A DNA stretch of 64,000 nucleotides, from contig NZ_JAGDEL010000003.1 in assembly GCF_017497975.1 (NCBI RefSeq), positions 248,001 to 312,000 on the forward strand, given 5' to 3'. The notes beneath the pieces are model-generated. The model was not told the DNA's origin. It was given only the letters and a program-made list of their open reading frames with translations, and ran no database searches. Both the position numbers and the translations under genes were made by a program. Below, in pieces: positions 26,498 to 35,285 of the stretch (positions are counted from its first letter, which is position 1; each line of letters starts with the position of its first letter). Source of the DNA: Metabacillus bambusae (GTDB lineage: Bacteria > Bacillota > Bacilli > Bacillales > Bacillaceae).

Positions 26498-26716
26498 CTA
26501 ATAAAACATTTCATTAACTTCCCATGATTCGACCATTTGATGTGCCATCCTTGGATCATATCCTTTACCGATCAGATAGGCAATAGCTGCAATTTCCATC
26601 ATTGCATGAGGGACAGATGTTGTTTGAGCTTCGTTTAAACCATACTGTACCCACGGTCCAACCTGTGACAAGGTTTCTTGTTTGAGATGGTGTGGTGTAG
26701 TGTAAGAAGGATACAC
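26498..26716 (-). CDS. Small hypothetical protein, about 72 residues
   Basis: The frame opens at a GTG at 26752, but AAAGGA lies nine bases before an internal GTG at 26716, giving MYPSYTTPHHLKQETLSQ, VGPWVQYGLNEAQTTSVPHA and MMEIAAIAYLIGKGYDPRM. One alpha-helical core, no membrane segment. Clean frame and terminator suggest a real gene. It resembles short sporulation-related or phage-type proteins of Bacillus in size only; no family recognised. Confidence 0.55.
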   Translation of the reverse strand: MYPSYTTPHHLKQETLSQVGPWVQYGLNEAQTTSVPHAMMEIAAIAYLIGKGYDPRMAHQMVESWEVNEMFY

Positions 26717-26883
26717 AATATTACATCCTTTCAAAATATAGTTAAATATCACAATCCCATTTTATGCACCTAAACTCACCCTGTGTTAGGTATATAACCT
26801 ACTTATATAATAAATAATGGATAACATCCCGTATAATAAACATTGCTATGATTTAATACTATTTTATTGAAACAAAACGTATA

Positions 26884-26955
26884 CCCTATTCATCTTTAGT
26901 TAACACAATCAGATATTCTCGGCATTTAAAAAGGATCTTAAATTGAAGATCCTGT
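26884..26955. repeat. Family-2 repeat with hairpin
   Basis: CATCTTTAGTTAACACAATCAG, ATTCTCGGCATTTAAAAAGG, then ATCTTAAATTGAAGATCC, the last forming a stem. Confidence 0.6.
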
Positions 26956-27111
26956 ATCTTTGAAATAAAGTTTAAGCAAAAACACCTTGTAAACCCTTAT
27001 TTTACGATAAATAAAAAGAAGCTATTTTGAAAAAAGATTAATCAAAATGGCTTCTTCTTCATTAGATTTTAGTTTGTTTTTTATAAAAAAGGTTAATCAT
27101 TTTCTACCTAT

Positions 27112-27146
27112 GTTGTTCAACAATCGCTCCCTTTAATGGAATAAAT
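27112..27146. repeat. Family-1 repeat, short form
   Basis: GTTGTTCAACAATCGCTCCC then TTTAATGGAATAAAT. Confidence 0.7.
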
Positions 27147-27377
27147 AATAAGTTTCTTCTATTAGCTTGTTTAACTATATAAGGAAATGCTGCAATAAAA
27201 TTGATAGCATTTATTTTCTATTGTACTCTGGAACAATCTTTAAAAAATTTACTGTAAAAGTAATAAGCAAAAAATGTTGATAGAATACTTACTTCCATAT
27301 ATAGATAAGCGTATTTATTTGCCTCTTAAATGTCTACTTATTAATCTTTTATCTGAATAAGAATTATTTGATGAGGA

Positions 27378-28457
27378 TTAATATGGTTTAGGTTGATAGA
27401 AATAGTTAGGCTTATTAATCTCATTTTTATATGATTTATGGAAGATATGTGTTGTAGCTGGTGCTAAGGGTGGAATAAGCCAAGTCCAATCGCCTGAAAC
27501 TTCCCTTTCACTATTTCTTTCTTTTTCCTCAAATTTTTTAAATTGTTTAGCAGCTGTATGATGGTCTACGATACTAACCCCATCTGTCCAAAAAGAATGT
27601 AAGACTGCAGTATTCAATTCTAAGATTGCCCTATCTTTCCATAGAGATATACTATTTTTAATATCCAACCCCATTAAATTTGCTATTTGAGGGAGCATAT
27701 TATAACGTAATTCATCTGCTAAGTTTCTTGCTCCGATCTCTGTCCCCATATACCAGCCGTTAAAGGGAGCCGCAGTATATGTAATGCCACCAATTTCTAA
27801 CATCATATCTGAAATGATAGGTACTGCATACCATTTCAGATTTAAATCTTCAAACCATTTGTAATGAGGATGACGAATTGGAACTTCAAGAAGAAGGGTC
27901 TCTGGAATCTCAACTAATTTAGGCTGATTTTCATTAATTTGAATAACTAGAGGTAAGACATCAAATTTCCCAAACTTTGGTTCCCATCCTAGTTTTATAC
28001 ATGTCTCTGTAAAGGATAAGGAGTGTGGATCCCCCAAAACACCTCGTTCAGTTTTATAACCTGCATAGCGAATTAACTGGTGATTCCATATACGTACCGT
28101 TTTATTGGGAGATTTCTGTGTAAAAACTGTTATTGTAGGGCGAATATGCCCATTATTAGTTGCATATCTGATGTGCTCAAATAAGGCTGAAATAATTTCC
28201 TCTTCTGAATTTAAGTTTCTCTTATCTATAACATTTAATTGTTCCCAAAATAATCTTCCTATGCAACGATTACTATTACGCCAAGCTACCTTTGCTCCAT
28301 ATTCTAGTTCCTCAGCTGTATGTTCATAAAAATCATAAATTAGTATCTGTTTATTAATTTGATTCAATCTATTTTCTAATTCCTGATTAGTTTTATTCAA
28401 TTCTTTATAACAAGAACGGATAAATTCCTCTGCTTCATTAAGTAAATCGTTAGTCAA
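27378..28457 (-). CDS. nos: Bacterial nitric oxide synthase, oxygenase domain
   Basis: A 359-residue heme protein that oxidises L-arginine to citrulline and nitric oxide. [16 protein letters not shown] at 59-74 contains the heme-ligating Cys65. Substrate and pterin pocket segments are recognisable: [17 protein letters not shown], with the arginine-binding Glu, and [19 protein letters not shown] at the C-terminus. As in other Bacillus enzymes there is no reductase domain, so electrons come from general flavodoxins or other reductases. GGAGG precedes the ATG. In bacilli NO protects against oxidative stress and some antibiotics. Isolated gene. Confidence 0.96.
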   Translation of the reverse strand: MTNDLLNEAEEFIRSCYKELNKTNQELENRLNQINKQILIYDFYEHTAEELEYGAKVAWRNSNRCIGRLFWEQLNVIDKRNLNSEEEIISALFEHIRYATNNGHIRPTITVFTQKSPNKTVRIWNHQLIRYAGYKTERGVLGDPHSLSFTETCIKLGWEPKFGKFDVLPLVIQINENQPKLVEIPETLLLEVPIRHPHYKWFEDLNLKWYAVPIISDMMLEIGGITYTAAPFNGWYMGTEIGARNLADELRYNMLPQIANLMGLDIKNSISLWKDRAILELNTAVLHSFWTDGVSIVDHHTAAKQFKKFEEKERNSEREVSGDWTWLIPPLAPATTHIFHKSYKNEINKPNYFYQPKPY

Positions 28458-28936
28458 AGCAAATCCTCCTATGGTGGTTTATGTTCTCCATAATATTATA
28501 GTAGATTTGAATAAAAACAAACTATATTTGTTATAAAATCAAGGTTATCGGTTTACTGGATTTTATTAATCCAATTTTGTTTAAGTTCTTATTCAATTAA
28601 ATGGTCCTTTAACGGAACAACTTTATTTTCTATCAACAGTTCATTTAATCCACCTTTTAATTTAGATGTTCTTTCCTTTCACTATAAAAACACCCCTTTA
28701 GATTATCCAAAGGGGTAGAGCATCGCAACATTTTTATAGACGTCGCGACTTTATTTTAAACATCTCATCTTTTTTATAAACATCGCGACTTTATTTTAAA
28801 TCCACAGATCCTTTTATGTTATTTAATTAAATCGCTCATTATTATTATGTTTGCGTATTTATTCTTAGAATTTACTATTAAAATACGTATTAGATTTTTG
28901 GAATAATCATTGACCCACGCCATAGAAAAATGAGGA
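28458..28936. other. Intergenic region with repeats
   Basis: Contains a family-1 short unit at 28588-28621, a hairpin (CACCCCTTT/AAAGGGGT) at 28690-28716, and a 20-bp direct repeat with CGCGACTTTATTTTAAA at about 28742 and 28786. Confidence 0.55.
28588..28621. repeat. Family-1 repeat, short form
   Basis: CTTATTCAATTAAATGGTCC then TTTAACGGAACAAC, a near-perfect palindrome. Confidence 0.7.
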
Positions 28937-29068
28937 TTAACGATTCCTTCTGATTTCCTCTATCAATGATTGTTTAAGAGTAAGTGTGTGTGTGATGACT
29001 ACAATAGCGCCAATGCGAATAATGGTTTCTAAAACCTTTGTACTGCGTTCTTTTTTGCGACTAAACAA
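28937..29068 (-). CDS. Possible small ORF or gene remnant, 43 residues
   Basis: A frame reading FSRKKERSTKVLETIIRIG, AIVVITHTLTLKQSLIEEI and a basic end. The open frame extends upstream (ENPKGELTSL) without a normal start; a TTG follows AAGGTGA by ten bases. It may be a short membrane-associated protein or the 3' end of a deleted gene. Confidence 0.3.
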   Translation of the reverse strand: MFSRKKERSTKVLETIIRIGAIVVITHTLTLKQSLIEEIRRNR

Positions 29069-29289
29069 TGATGTAAGTTCACCTTTTGGGTTTTCGTGTT
29101 AATATTTGTGAATTCAGTGTTTTTATACATTACTAACACAGTAACATATCAAATTAGTCTGTAAGAGAACCTAAAAATGAATATCAAATCTATTTAACAT
29201 AATAGCAATTATGGGTAATGGTAAAGGTTTGTTTTTACTTTGGGTATAATGATTGATGAGTAAATTAACGATGGAAGGATTAATTTATC

Positions 29290-29751
29290 TTGGTAGAGAA
29301 AATAATTTTATGGTCGCTGCTCATAATTGGAATCGCTCTATTCTTTTTTAGTTTAAGAAAACCACCAATTAAAGATTGGATTTTAATTTTTTTATTGACC
29401 TCTTTTTTCTCAATATTTCTTGGTGTTCTTGTTGTAGAAGAGAAAATGCTCGAATATCCAATAAGTTTTTTAAGTAAATATTTCAGTTCCAGCCTTCTTT
29501 ATGAATATCTTTTATTGCCAGTTGTTTGTATTTACTTTTATCAAAAAACTTATTATTCAAGATATCCTGATATTATTTTGAGATGTACATTGTATACCTC
29601 TGCTTTAACGATCATTGAGGTTCTTTTGGAAAGATATACTGATTTGATTGAATACCACACATGGACATGGATACACACGTTTATCAGTATCTTTTTCCTA
29701 ATGATGTTTAACCGTATCCTTATGCAATTAATTAACAGGCAAGAAAGATAA
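29290..29751 (+). CDS. CBO0543-type membrane protein
   Basis: A 153-residue integral membrane protein with about five helices (4-20, 28-48, 69-83, 96-112, 128-147). The sequence KDWILIFLLTSFFSIFLGV, LLPVVCIYFYQKTYYS and YHTWTWIHTFISIFFLM is typical of the CBO0543 family of bacilli and clostridia. A TTG start follows GGAAGG. Function unknown; no membrane partner beside it. Confidence 0.72.
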   Translation: MVEKIILWSLLIIGIALFFFSLRKPPIKDWILIFLLTSFFSIFLGVLVVEEKMLEYPISFLSKYFSSSLLYEYLLLPVVCIYFYQKTYYSRYPDIILRCTLYTSALTIIEVLLERYTDLIEYHTWTWIHTFISIFFLMMFNRILMQLINRQER

Positions 29752-29797
29752 ATTGAAGAATATCTATAATAAAGAAAAATAGCTTTTATATTGCATG

Positions 29798-29876
29798 CTT
29801 TATATATTTTTAGTTGACATAATGAAGCATTAAAAGATCGGAATTGAAAAAGGATCTTCAAACAAAGATCCTTTTG
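29798..29876. repeat. Family-2 repeat with terminator hairpin
   Basis: CTTTATATATTTTTAGTTGAC, ATAATGAAGCATT and AAAAAGGATCTTC/AAGATCCTTTT. The stem lies between the convergent CBO0543 and HIT genes and probably terminates both. Confidence 0.65.
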
Positions 29877-29934
29877 TGCTGCGGATTTAATTAATGCCCC
29901 GTTAGCTGAATAAACTTTCGTTTTTACGAAGTTT

Positions 29935-30384
29935 TTATATGAGTTTATCCAATTCACTTAATAACAATTTTTTTAAATCTGTTATCTCTTCGTCATTGGG
30001 TTTAACACTTTCTGAATACATTTCATCTCTTGGTGTCCACCAAACTGGATATGTAGGATTGGGTTCGTTTAAACTCCTAGGGAATATGTGCCAATGTATA
30101 TGAGGATCACCATTACCCAAGAGTTCATAATTTAGTTTGATAGGTTTAAAAGTCCTAAAAACTGCTTCTGAAACTTTACTCATTTCTACAAGAAACTTTA
30201 CTTTAAAATCAGAATCCAATTCGTGTAGCTCATTTCTATGTTCCTTACAAAGGAATAGTGTGTAACCTTTAAAATATTGATGGTCACCAACTACTACGTA
30301 CCCTGTTTCAAGTTCTCTTACAAAATATTTATTTGTCCCTTCTTTAATCATTTTTATACGATTACAAATCATACAATCTTCCAT
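29935..30384 (-). CDS. HIT family protein
   Basis: A 149-residue histidine-triad nucleotide hydrolase or transferase. The signature is HIHWHIFPR at 95-103 with catalytic His97. CMIC at 4-7 and further His form the zinc site of Fhit/Hint-like members. The C-terminal extension with YPVWWTPRDEMY is shared with bacillary diadenosine hydrolase-like HIT proteins. GGGAGGGG precedes the ATG. Confidence 0.88.
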   Translation of the reverse strand: MEDCMICNRIKMIKEGTNKYFVRELETGYVVVGDHQYFKGYTLFLCKEHRNELHELDSDFKVKFLVEMSKVSEAVFRTFKPIKLNYELLGNGDPHIHWHIFPRSLNEPNPTYPVWWTPRDEMYSESVKPNDEEITDLKKLLLSELDKLI

Positions 30385-30474
30385 AAAATTCCCCTCCCAA
30401 AAAGGCTAATTTATTTTAAACCACTTTAATCCTTTTTTACCTGCATAGGGAGTTGAAGAAGATCCTCAAAGGGG

Positions 30475-30546
30475 TATACATATAAATTTTGTCGACATAA
30501 GCGATGTTATCGGCACAGAAAAAGATCTTCGACTGGAAGATCCTTA
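30475..30546. repeat. Family-2 repeat with hairpin
   Basis: TACATATAAATTTTGTCGAC, ATAAGCGATGTTATCGGCAC and AAAAGATCTTCGACTGG then AAGATCC. Confidence 0.6.
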
Positions 30547-30634
30547 GGCTAACTTCTATAACACATTTCGCTACAAAATAAAAAGCTTTGATTAATAAAT
30601 TATGCGGATAGTATATTATGTACACCCTTTTTTA

Positions 30635-30790
30635 TTAGTATTGTTTTAAATGAAAATAGCCGCATTTAGCACAGCGAATAGATCCGGTTACATAAATATT
30701 TACATATTGCTTTTCTTTTTCGCATTGAGGACAAAATTTTAAATTCGTATGTGCTATTTTTTCATTTGTTTTATTCAGAAAAAACACCAC
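30635..30790 (-). CDS. Small zinc-ribbon protein
   Basis: A frame of about 48-51 codons with two CxxC pairs: FCPQCEKEKQYVNIYV and IRCAKCGYFHLKQY. Such four-Cys ribbons bind one zinc and usually serve protein or nucleic-acid contact. Two GTG codons at 30785-30790 overlap the only ribosome-binding sequence (AAAGGTGG); a CTG at 30778 is better spaced, so the start is uncertain. Confidence 0.55.
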   Translation of the reverse strand: MVFFLNKTNEKIAHTNLKFCPQCEKEKQYVNIYVTGSIRCAKCGYFHLKQY

Positions 30791-31081
30791 CTTTACACGG
30801 AATTTAATATTAATTTTATGCTGCAGAAAATAATAATTGACAGTTTTTATTAATTGTAGCCAAAACTAATATAATAAAAAATGACTACCAAGGTGGAGTA
30901 GTAGTCAAAAGGAATCTGCAAAAGGTCAAGAAGATGAATTCCAAATTATTTATATGCTGTTGATCTTGAAAAATAAATCAAATATTTTTTGTCATTTTAT
31001 AATCATTTCTTATCGGTAAAAAGAGATGGGTGTGGTAGCTACTGGGATACCACAAGGTAAACTAGAGCGTAAGGAATGGTC
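30791..31081. other. Intergenic region
   Basis: A hairpin GTGGTA(gctactggga)TACCAC at about 31031-31052 lies past the stop of the gene at 31082 and may terminate it. No gene seen. Confidence 0.4.
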
Positions 31082-31234
31082 TTAATCTTCATCATCGTTA
31101 TCGTCGCTATTCTCTAATACTTTTAGAGCTTCCTCGGCTGCTTCAGCCGCTTTCAAAGCCAATTCGGCTGCTTTGCGAGTTTCTTTGATTGTTGTTTTGA
31201 GACTTTTTATTACCTTCTTATCATTTTCAGCCAT
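31082..31234 (-). CDS. Small Ala/Glu-rich coiled-coil protein, 50 residues
   Basis: MAENDKKVIKSLKTTIKE followed by an Ala-rich amphipathic helix (RKAAELALKAAEAAEEAL) and an acidic tail. The open frame begins 21 codons earlier, but GGGAGG lies eight bases before this ATG. No known family; composition suggests a coiled coil. Confidence 0.55.
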   Translation of the reverse strand: MAENDKKVIKSLKTTIKETRKAAELALKAAEAAEEALKVLENSDDNDDED

Positions 31235-31515
31235 CGATCGTCGCCTCCCATTAATTGGTATGCCAGTCATCACAGGTTCAATTTCAAGAAAATCCATTTG
31301 TTCCTGACCGATTACTATTTTATGTAAAAAACAACCAATTAGAATTCCTTTTTTTTCTTATCAAATCGTCTTATCGATGTTTCATCAATTTGAAGACCTG
31401 TTATTTTAACACCAGAAGCAATAAATAACTTTTCTATATGAGTTTTTGAAAAATAATCTCAAATTGATATTTGTTTCATCTCGAATTGAGATATATAATA
31501 AAAACAAGAAAATAC

Positions 31516-31529
31516 AGCAAACGCTTACA
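31516..31529. promoter_or_regulatory. Possible cre-like site
   Basis: AGCAAACGCTTACA matches the CcpA consensus on the complementary strand at 12 of 14 positions, about 50 bases before the small ORF at 31577. A palindrome TCTCGAATTGAGA lies just upstream, next to a -10-like TATAAT. Confidence 0.35.
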
Positions 31530-31576
31530 AGATTGTAACTTCAACGTTACTTCTTATCCATAAGGAGGATTTACCT

Positions 31577-31723
31577 ATGAGCCAATTAGCTAGAGTTTCT
31601 AAAGTGAATGATTTATTAGAAAAACAAAAATTCAATCAAAAAGAAATTTCCGAAATGACAGATCCACAGATTGAATATTATCACTGGCTCTATTTTGAAG
31701 ATTCTGTTTACGATTATATGTGA
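31577..31723 (+). CDS. Small conserved-type protein, 48 residues
   Basis: ATG seven bases after AAGGAGG, reading MSQLARVSKVNDLLEKQK, FNQKEISEMTDPQIEYYH and WLYFEDSVYDYM. Strong ribosome binding site, own promoter-like sequence and a perfect terminator (31752-31783) argue for a real gene. The short KEISEMTDPQIEYYH-type pattern is seen in small Bacillus proteins annotated BH0509-like; I am not certain. Function unknown. Confidence 0.65.
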   Translation: MSQLARVSKVNDLLEKQKFNQKEISEMTDPQIEYYHWLYFEDSVYDYM

Positions 31724-31751
31724 GTTGAAAATAAATTGATAATAATAATGC

Positions 31752-31783
31752 CTAAAGCCTTTGTACCGAGTACAAAGGCTTTA
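31752..31783 (+). terminator. Rho-independent terminator
   Basis: AAAGCCTTTGTA and TACAAAGGCTTT pair perfectly around CCGAG, followed by ATTGTG. Confidence 0.75.
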
Positions 31784-31904
31784 TTGTGCGTTTTGAATGA
31801 TACTGTTGGTCGGAATCGAAATTGTAGTATATATTGAGTTTTCATGTTTGAATTTGCGATCCTCGAGAATTAGTTGGATTTGTTTGTTGGATTAATTTGC
31901 TTTG

Positions 31905-32055
31905 TTACGAACAAAAGCGCAAGCGCCTTGATCAGCCTCAGGCAAATAAGATGATTTAGAATAGAAGGCGTTCTTTGCCTTCAATTCTAAATTAGCTTAT
32001 GACCTCGAGGGGCTAGGCGCTGGAGCTGGATGTCGTGCGCTTATCCACAGTTCAA
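31905..32055. repeat. GC-rich palindromic dispersed element (family 4)
   Basis: AAAGCGCAAGCGCCTTGATC, AGCCTCAGGC, a central stem TTAGAATAGAAGGCG/TGCCTTCAATTCTAA, then GACCTCGAGGGGCTAGGCGC and TGCGCTTATCCACAG. Elements with this layout are dispersed in several Bacillaceae genomes. The whole can fold into a long imperfect hairpin. Confidence 0.7.
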
Positions 32056-32246
32056 GAATTTTATAATTTCCTAAAACGATAAAAAAGCATTTCCACTTAT
32101 TGTAGAAACGCCCCTTTTCAAATACAACCCCTTATTGATTTCATTATTCATAACCCTAGCTGCCTTCGTCCACTTGTATTATCTCTTCGTCAGTGATTAA
32201 ATCGTTTTTTTCACACAGCAATGTATGACTCATATACCATTTCCAC

Positions 32247-32438
32247 TTACCATTTCCAAGGAGGATTTCTGACTTCGCCTGTTTTTAACTTTCCTCTTTT
32301 TTCAAAGTCCTTATAATGGATGATCTCAGAGAGAAACTTACATTCATCTGCTTTTTCAAACTCTACTCTGGCTTCATCCTTATTGTCATACTCAAACATT
32401 TTTATACTGTCTTGTAAAAAAAGGGTTAAAATCCACAC
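32247..32438 (-). CDS. Small hypothetical protein, 63 residues
   Basis: A GTG start follows GGGAGGA by seven bases. The product reads MWILTLFLQDSIKMFEYDNK, DEARVEFEKADECKFLSEI and ends PPWKW. The pattern of a beta strand, an EAR-EFEK helix and LSEII resembles small Bacillus proteins that carry a ferredoxin-like half fold, but I do not recognise the family. Confidence 0.55.
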   Translation of the reverse strand: MWILTLFLQDSIKMFEYDNKDEARVEFEKADECKFLSEIIHYKDFEKRGKLKTGEVRNPPWKW

Positions 32439-32709
32439 ATCAATTCCTCCCTGGATAGTAAGATTAACTGAAGAATCTTTAAGAACGAAACCAAATTCAA
32501 AATGAATTAGCTATTTCATGTATAATCTGGCTGTATGTATCAAGTATGTAAAAACAGATTCGTACCGTTCCTCTCTTTCTAGATTCTCTGTTTGTTATCT
32601 ATGGGATAATTAAAACTTCCTCTAATGAAAACTTATGATAGAACTTAATTTCATTCCTTCTCCACTACGTTTTCATCTATCATCCTACCTTTTTAGCCAG
32701 CAATTGAAC
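32439..32709. other. Intergenic region
   Basis: AT-rich, no gene or repeat recognised. Confidence 0.3.
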
Positions 32710-32805
32710 CTATTCACTAAACAAATTAAAAGCGATTGTAATTAGCCAGCCAAGAGCAAGAGTTCCCGATAGATATGTGCCAATATAAAGGAAAATCCCC
32801 ATCAT
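32710..32805 (-). CDS. Very small membrane protein, 31 residues
   Basis: AAGGAGG is placed four and seven bases before two adjacent ATG codons; the frame reads MMGIFLYIGTYLSGTLAL then GWLITIAFNLFSE and a TAG. One hydrophobic helix covers nearly the whole protein. The strong ribosome binding site is the main argument for a gene. Single-helix proteins of this size often attach to a larger membrane complex; the partner is unknown. Confidence 0.5.
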   Translation of the reverse strand: MMGIFLYIGTYLSGTLALGWLITIAFNLFSE

Positions 32806-33218
32806 GATTCCTCCTTGTATCGTTTTAACTTGGATTTTTTAAAAATTAATCCAATCTACCTTTTCAAAAAGTGGCGAGGATGCTTGCTGCTAAATGCTGA
32901 TCCAAAAAGCACTAGGCAAAAAGTGAAATCCATGGCAATAAAAGCGTTTTCAATTCTGTCTATTTAGCTGTTGTCAGCTCCTTTCCTTCTAATTCAATGT
33001 CATTATAACAAGTGATTCTTAAAAATATGTCGAACCATCGGACATTCACTTATTTGTAAATAGACTGTTAACTTCTCTTAATAAACCGTTATAAAAACTA
33101 ATATTTGTCTTATAGATGAAATCCTGCTACTCCTTTGGATTTAATCAACTGCTGGATCCCTTTCTAACACCCCAAAATAAAAAAATAACTACTAAGTAGC
33201 AGGGAATTTCATCTCACT
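32806..33218. other. Intergenic region
   Basis: No gene. The last 45 bases (CAGGGAATTTCATCT and what follows) are repeated at about 62923-62945, as part of the duplicated dehydrogenase end described below. Confidence 0.4.
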
Positions 33219-33474
33219 TCACCTTCTATTCAATACAGTAATTCCTTGTGTTTTAAATTCGGCCATGTCGTAAAGGATATTAGCCGCTTTTTCTAAACCG
33301 ACTGTTTTTGTTATCATTTTTTTCAGGCTGTATCATGCCGCTTTCCACCATTCGCATCATATCTGGAAATTGGGAAACAGGTATATTTGAAGACCCGATT
33401 ATCTCTAGTACTTTTACGATTATGAGATCAATCGGAATTTCAACTTTTCCTTTTTCATCTGTGGTATCTGACAC
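33219..33474 (-). pseudogene. Zinc-type alcohol dehydrogenase, frameshifted 3' end
   Basis: The frame KVEIPIDLIIVKVLEIIGSS, NIPVSQFPDMMRMVESGM, IQPEK is the end of a zinc-dependent medium-chain dehydrogenase; after a frameshift near 33320 the family continues as MITKTVGLEKAANILYDM and AEFKTQGITVLN. The catalytic domain and start are gone. A second copy of the last part lies at 62956-63036. Confidence 0.65.
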
Positions 33475-33521
33475 TTCCTCGTTAAGCTATAAAAAGAATA
33501 GTAAGATGTTCATTTCTCCAA

Positions 33522-33573
33522 ACAAAAAAAAACACTCACAAACATTGATATATCAACATTTGCAAGTGTTTTA
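33522..33573 (-). terminator. Terminator of the puc-type operon
   Basis: On the minus strand AACACTTGCAAATGTTGA pairs with TCAATGTTTGTGAGTGTT and is followed by nine T. It lies just past the stop of the XdhC-type gene. Confidence 0.75.
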
Positions 33574-33595
33574 TCCCGCTGTTTCTTCTTTTTAC

Positions 33596-34390
33596 TTATC
33601 TGTTTAATTGTTTCACTTTTATAGGCTTATTTTCCCTGCTTAGTTTGATGATTTCCCCGATAATACTGATTGCAATTTCTTCTGTTGTTTCCGAGCCAAT
33701 TTCCAATCCGATTGGAGAATATACCTGCTCCAACTGTTCTTGTGTGACCCCTTCACTTTTTAATTTTTCAAAAATGTTTATGACCTTTCGCTTGCTGGCG
33801 ACCATCCCAACATATGCAATCGGAAATTGCAGTGCAGTTTTTAATGCAATATCATCACGATCTTTTGTAACAATCACAACGTAAGACTGCTCATTGAGGT
33901 TGGCCTCAAGCATTGCCTCTCCAATATCCTCATTTACAAAAAGGTTGGACGCATTAGGAAAGCGTTCCTTCGTACAGTAACCAATCCGATCATCGACAAC
34001 GCAATAAGGATATTCAAGAAAATCAGCAAGCTTTGCCAACGCATAGCCTAAATGACCGGCTCCAGCCAGAACGAGTTCTGGCCTGCTTTTATAGACTTCA
34101 ATAAACACCCGCAACGTTCCGCCACAATTCATTTGAATTCCGTCTTTTGCATGTTTATTCAATTTGTATTCAACGATTTTCGATTGACCCTTTTGGAGCG
34201 CCTTTATACTCTCTTCGATAATATAGTGTTCAGCCAAGCCCCCTCCGACAGTTCCTTCTATCGTACCATCACGGTATACAATCATTTTTCCAACATGACT
34301 GGGAGTCGAGCCTTTTGATTCAATAATCATGGCTAAAGCAAAGGTTTCGTTTTGACGTGTCAGCATGGCCACTTTTTCCATCAACAGCAT
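33596..34390 (-). CDS. pucA: XdhC/CoxI family maturation factor of xanthine dehydrogenase
   Basis: A 264-residue XdhC-type chaperone that inserts the sulfurated molybdenum cofactor into the dehydrogenase. The N-terminal XdhC_CoxI domain shows GSTPSHVGKMIVYRDG and TVGGGLAEHYI; the C-terminal Rossmann domain starts at LVLAGAGHLGYALAKL (about 110) and includes YVGMVASKRKV. It is the last gene of the operon, 25 bases after the FAD subunit, and a terminator follows. In B. subtilis the equivalent is PucA. Confidence 0.88.
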   Translation of the reverse strand: MLLMEKVAMLTRQNETFALAMIIESKGSTPSHVGKMIVYRDGTIEGTVGGGLAEHYIIEESIKALQKGQSKIVEYKLNKHAKDGIQMNCGGTLRVFIEVYKSRPELVLAGAGHLGYALAKLADFLEYPYCVVDDRIGYCTKERFPNASNLFVNEDIGEAMLEANLNEQSYVVIVTKDRDDIALKTALQFPIAYVGMVASKRKVINIFEKLKSEGVTQEQLEQVYSPIGLEIGSETTEEIAISIIGEIIKLSRENKPIKVKQLNR

Positions 34391-34415
34391 TAGTAGCTCC
34401 CCCTTTTTTTAAACA

Positions 34416-35285
34416 TTAATTCGATTGATATTGCTTCATGCAAAGAAAATAACGTAAAAGATTTAAGGCGACTGTTTTTCTGTATAAAGCAGTGGAGCGC
34501 TGATCGTCAATTGGTTTAATGATTTTATCGAAGGCTGCCACAATCTGAGCGATGTCTGCATCTGCTAATGGTATGGTCTTTCCATACAACTTCTTCTCAA
34601 TATCAATGGAACGAACCATAGTAGGTCCGACCGCCCCGAATGCAAAGCGAACATCCTCGATCCGAGCACCATTTATCCGGATATATCCCGCAAACGATAC
34701 TTTTGCAATTGCATCTGCGTTGCGGTTGCCGACTTTCTCAAAAACAACATGTGAACCATCTTCTACAACGGATGGCAAGATAATTTCAACCAACATTTCA
34801 TTGTGATGACGTTGAACCCTTCGTGGACCTTGAATAAAATCACTAATAGCTACTACACGATCACCATGAACGGAGCGCAGCAAAAGTTTTGCGTTGTATA
34901 CATATAATAATGGCAGTGAGTCCCCAGCTGGAGAAGCATTGCAAATATTTCCTCCCAATGTCCCTCTGTTTCTAATTGCCGGTGCCGCAATCGTTTTGAT
35001 TGCATTCTTTAATGGTATTGGAGTTAACGGGTCTTCAAGTAAATCGCTATAGGTACAGCAGGCACCGATGTGGAGATCCTTATGATTTTGATACACCCGC
35101 TTTAGCTCAGAAAGGTGATCAATAAAAACAATCGGTTTAGGGATTTTCGGGGGGACTCCCCTTCGACTTTTATGAAGGACCATGACATCTGTGCCTCCGG
35201 CAATGAGCGAACAGTTTTCTTTATTCAATTGGCTCAACGTTTGGTCTAAACGATCGAAGCGATACGCGGTTATTTTCTCTGCCAT
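34416..35285 (-). CDS. pucC: Xanthine dehydrogenase-type FAD-binding subunit
   Basis: A 289-residue flavin subunit of the molybdenum hydroxylase. The PCMH-type FAD motif SLIAGGTDVMVLHKS lies near residue 27 and AAPAIRNRGTLGGNICNAS near 104; the C-terminal CO-dehydrogenase flavoprotein domain follows (FGAVGPTMVRS). It passes electrons from the iron-sulfur subunit to NAD or another acceptor. The start overlaps the end of the iron-sulfur subunit by 16 bases, so the two are translationally coupled. Confidence 0.9.
   Translation of the reverse strand: MAEKITAYRFDRLDQTLSQLNKENCSLIAGGTDVMVLHKSRRGVPPKIPKPIVFIDHLSELKRVYQNHKDLHIGACCTYSDLLEDPLTPIPLKNAIKTIAAPAIRNRGTLGGNICNASPAGDSLPLLYVYNAKLLLRSVHGDRVVAISDFIQGPRRVQRHHNEMLVEIILPSVVEDGSHVVFEKVGNRNADAIAKVSFAGYIRINGARIEDVRFAFGAVGPTMVRSIDIEKKLYGKTIPLADADIAQIVAAFDKIIKPIDDQRSTALYRKTVALNLLRYFLCMKQYQSN

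Larger units (their letters stand above)
26717..27377. other. Intergenic region with a family-2 and a family-1 repeat
   Basis: Holds repeats at 26884-26955 and 27112-27146, and a hairpin (GAAGCTATTTTG/CAAAATGGCTTC) at about 27017-27057. No gene seen. Confidence 0.5.
31724..32246. other. Gene-free stretch
   Basis: Contains the terminator at 31752, the family-4 repeat, and a hairpin with a T run on the minus strand at about 32084-32118 that could terminate the gene at 32247. Confidence 0.5.
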
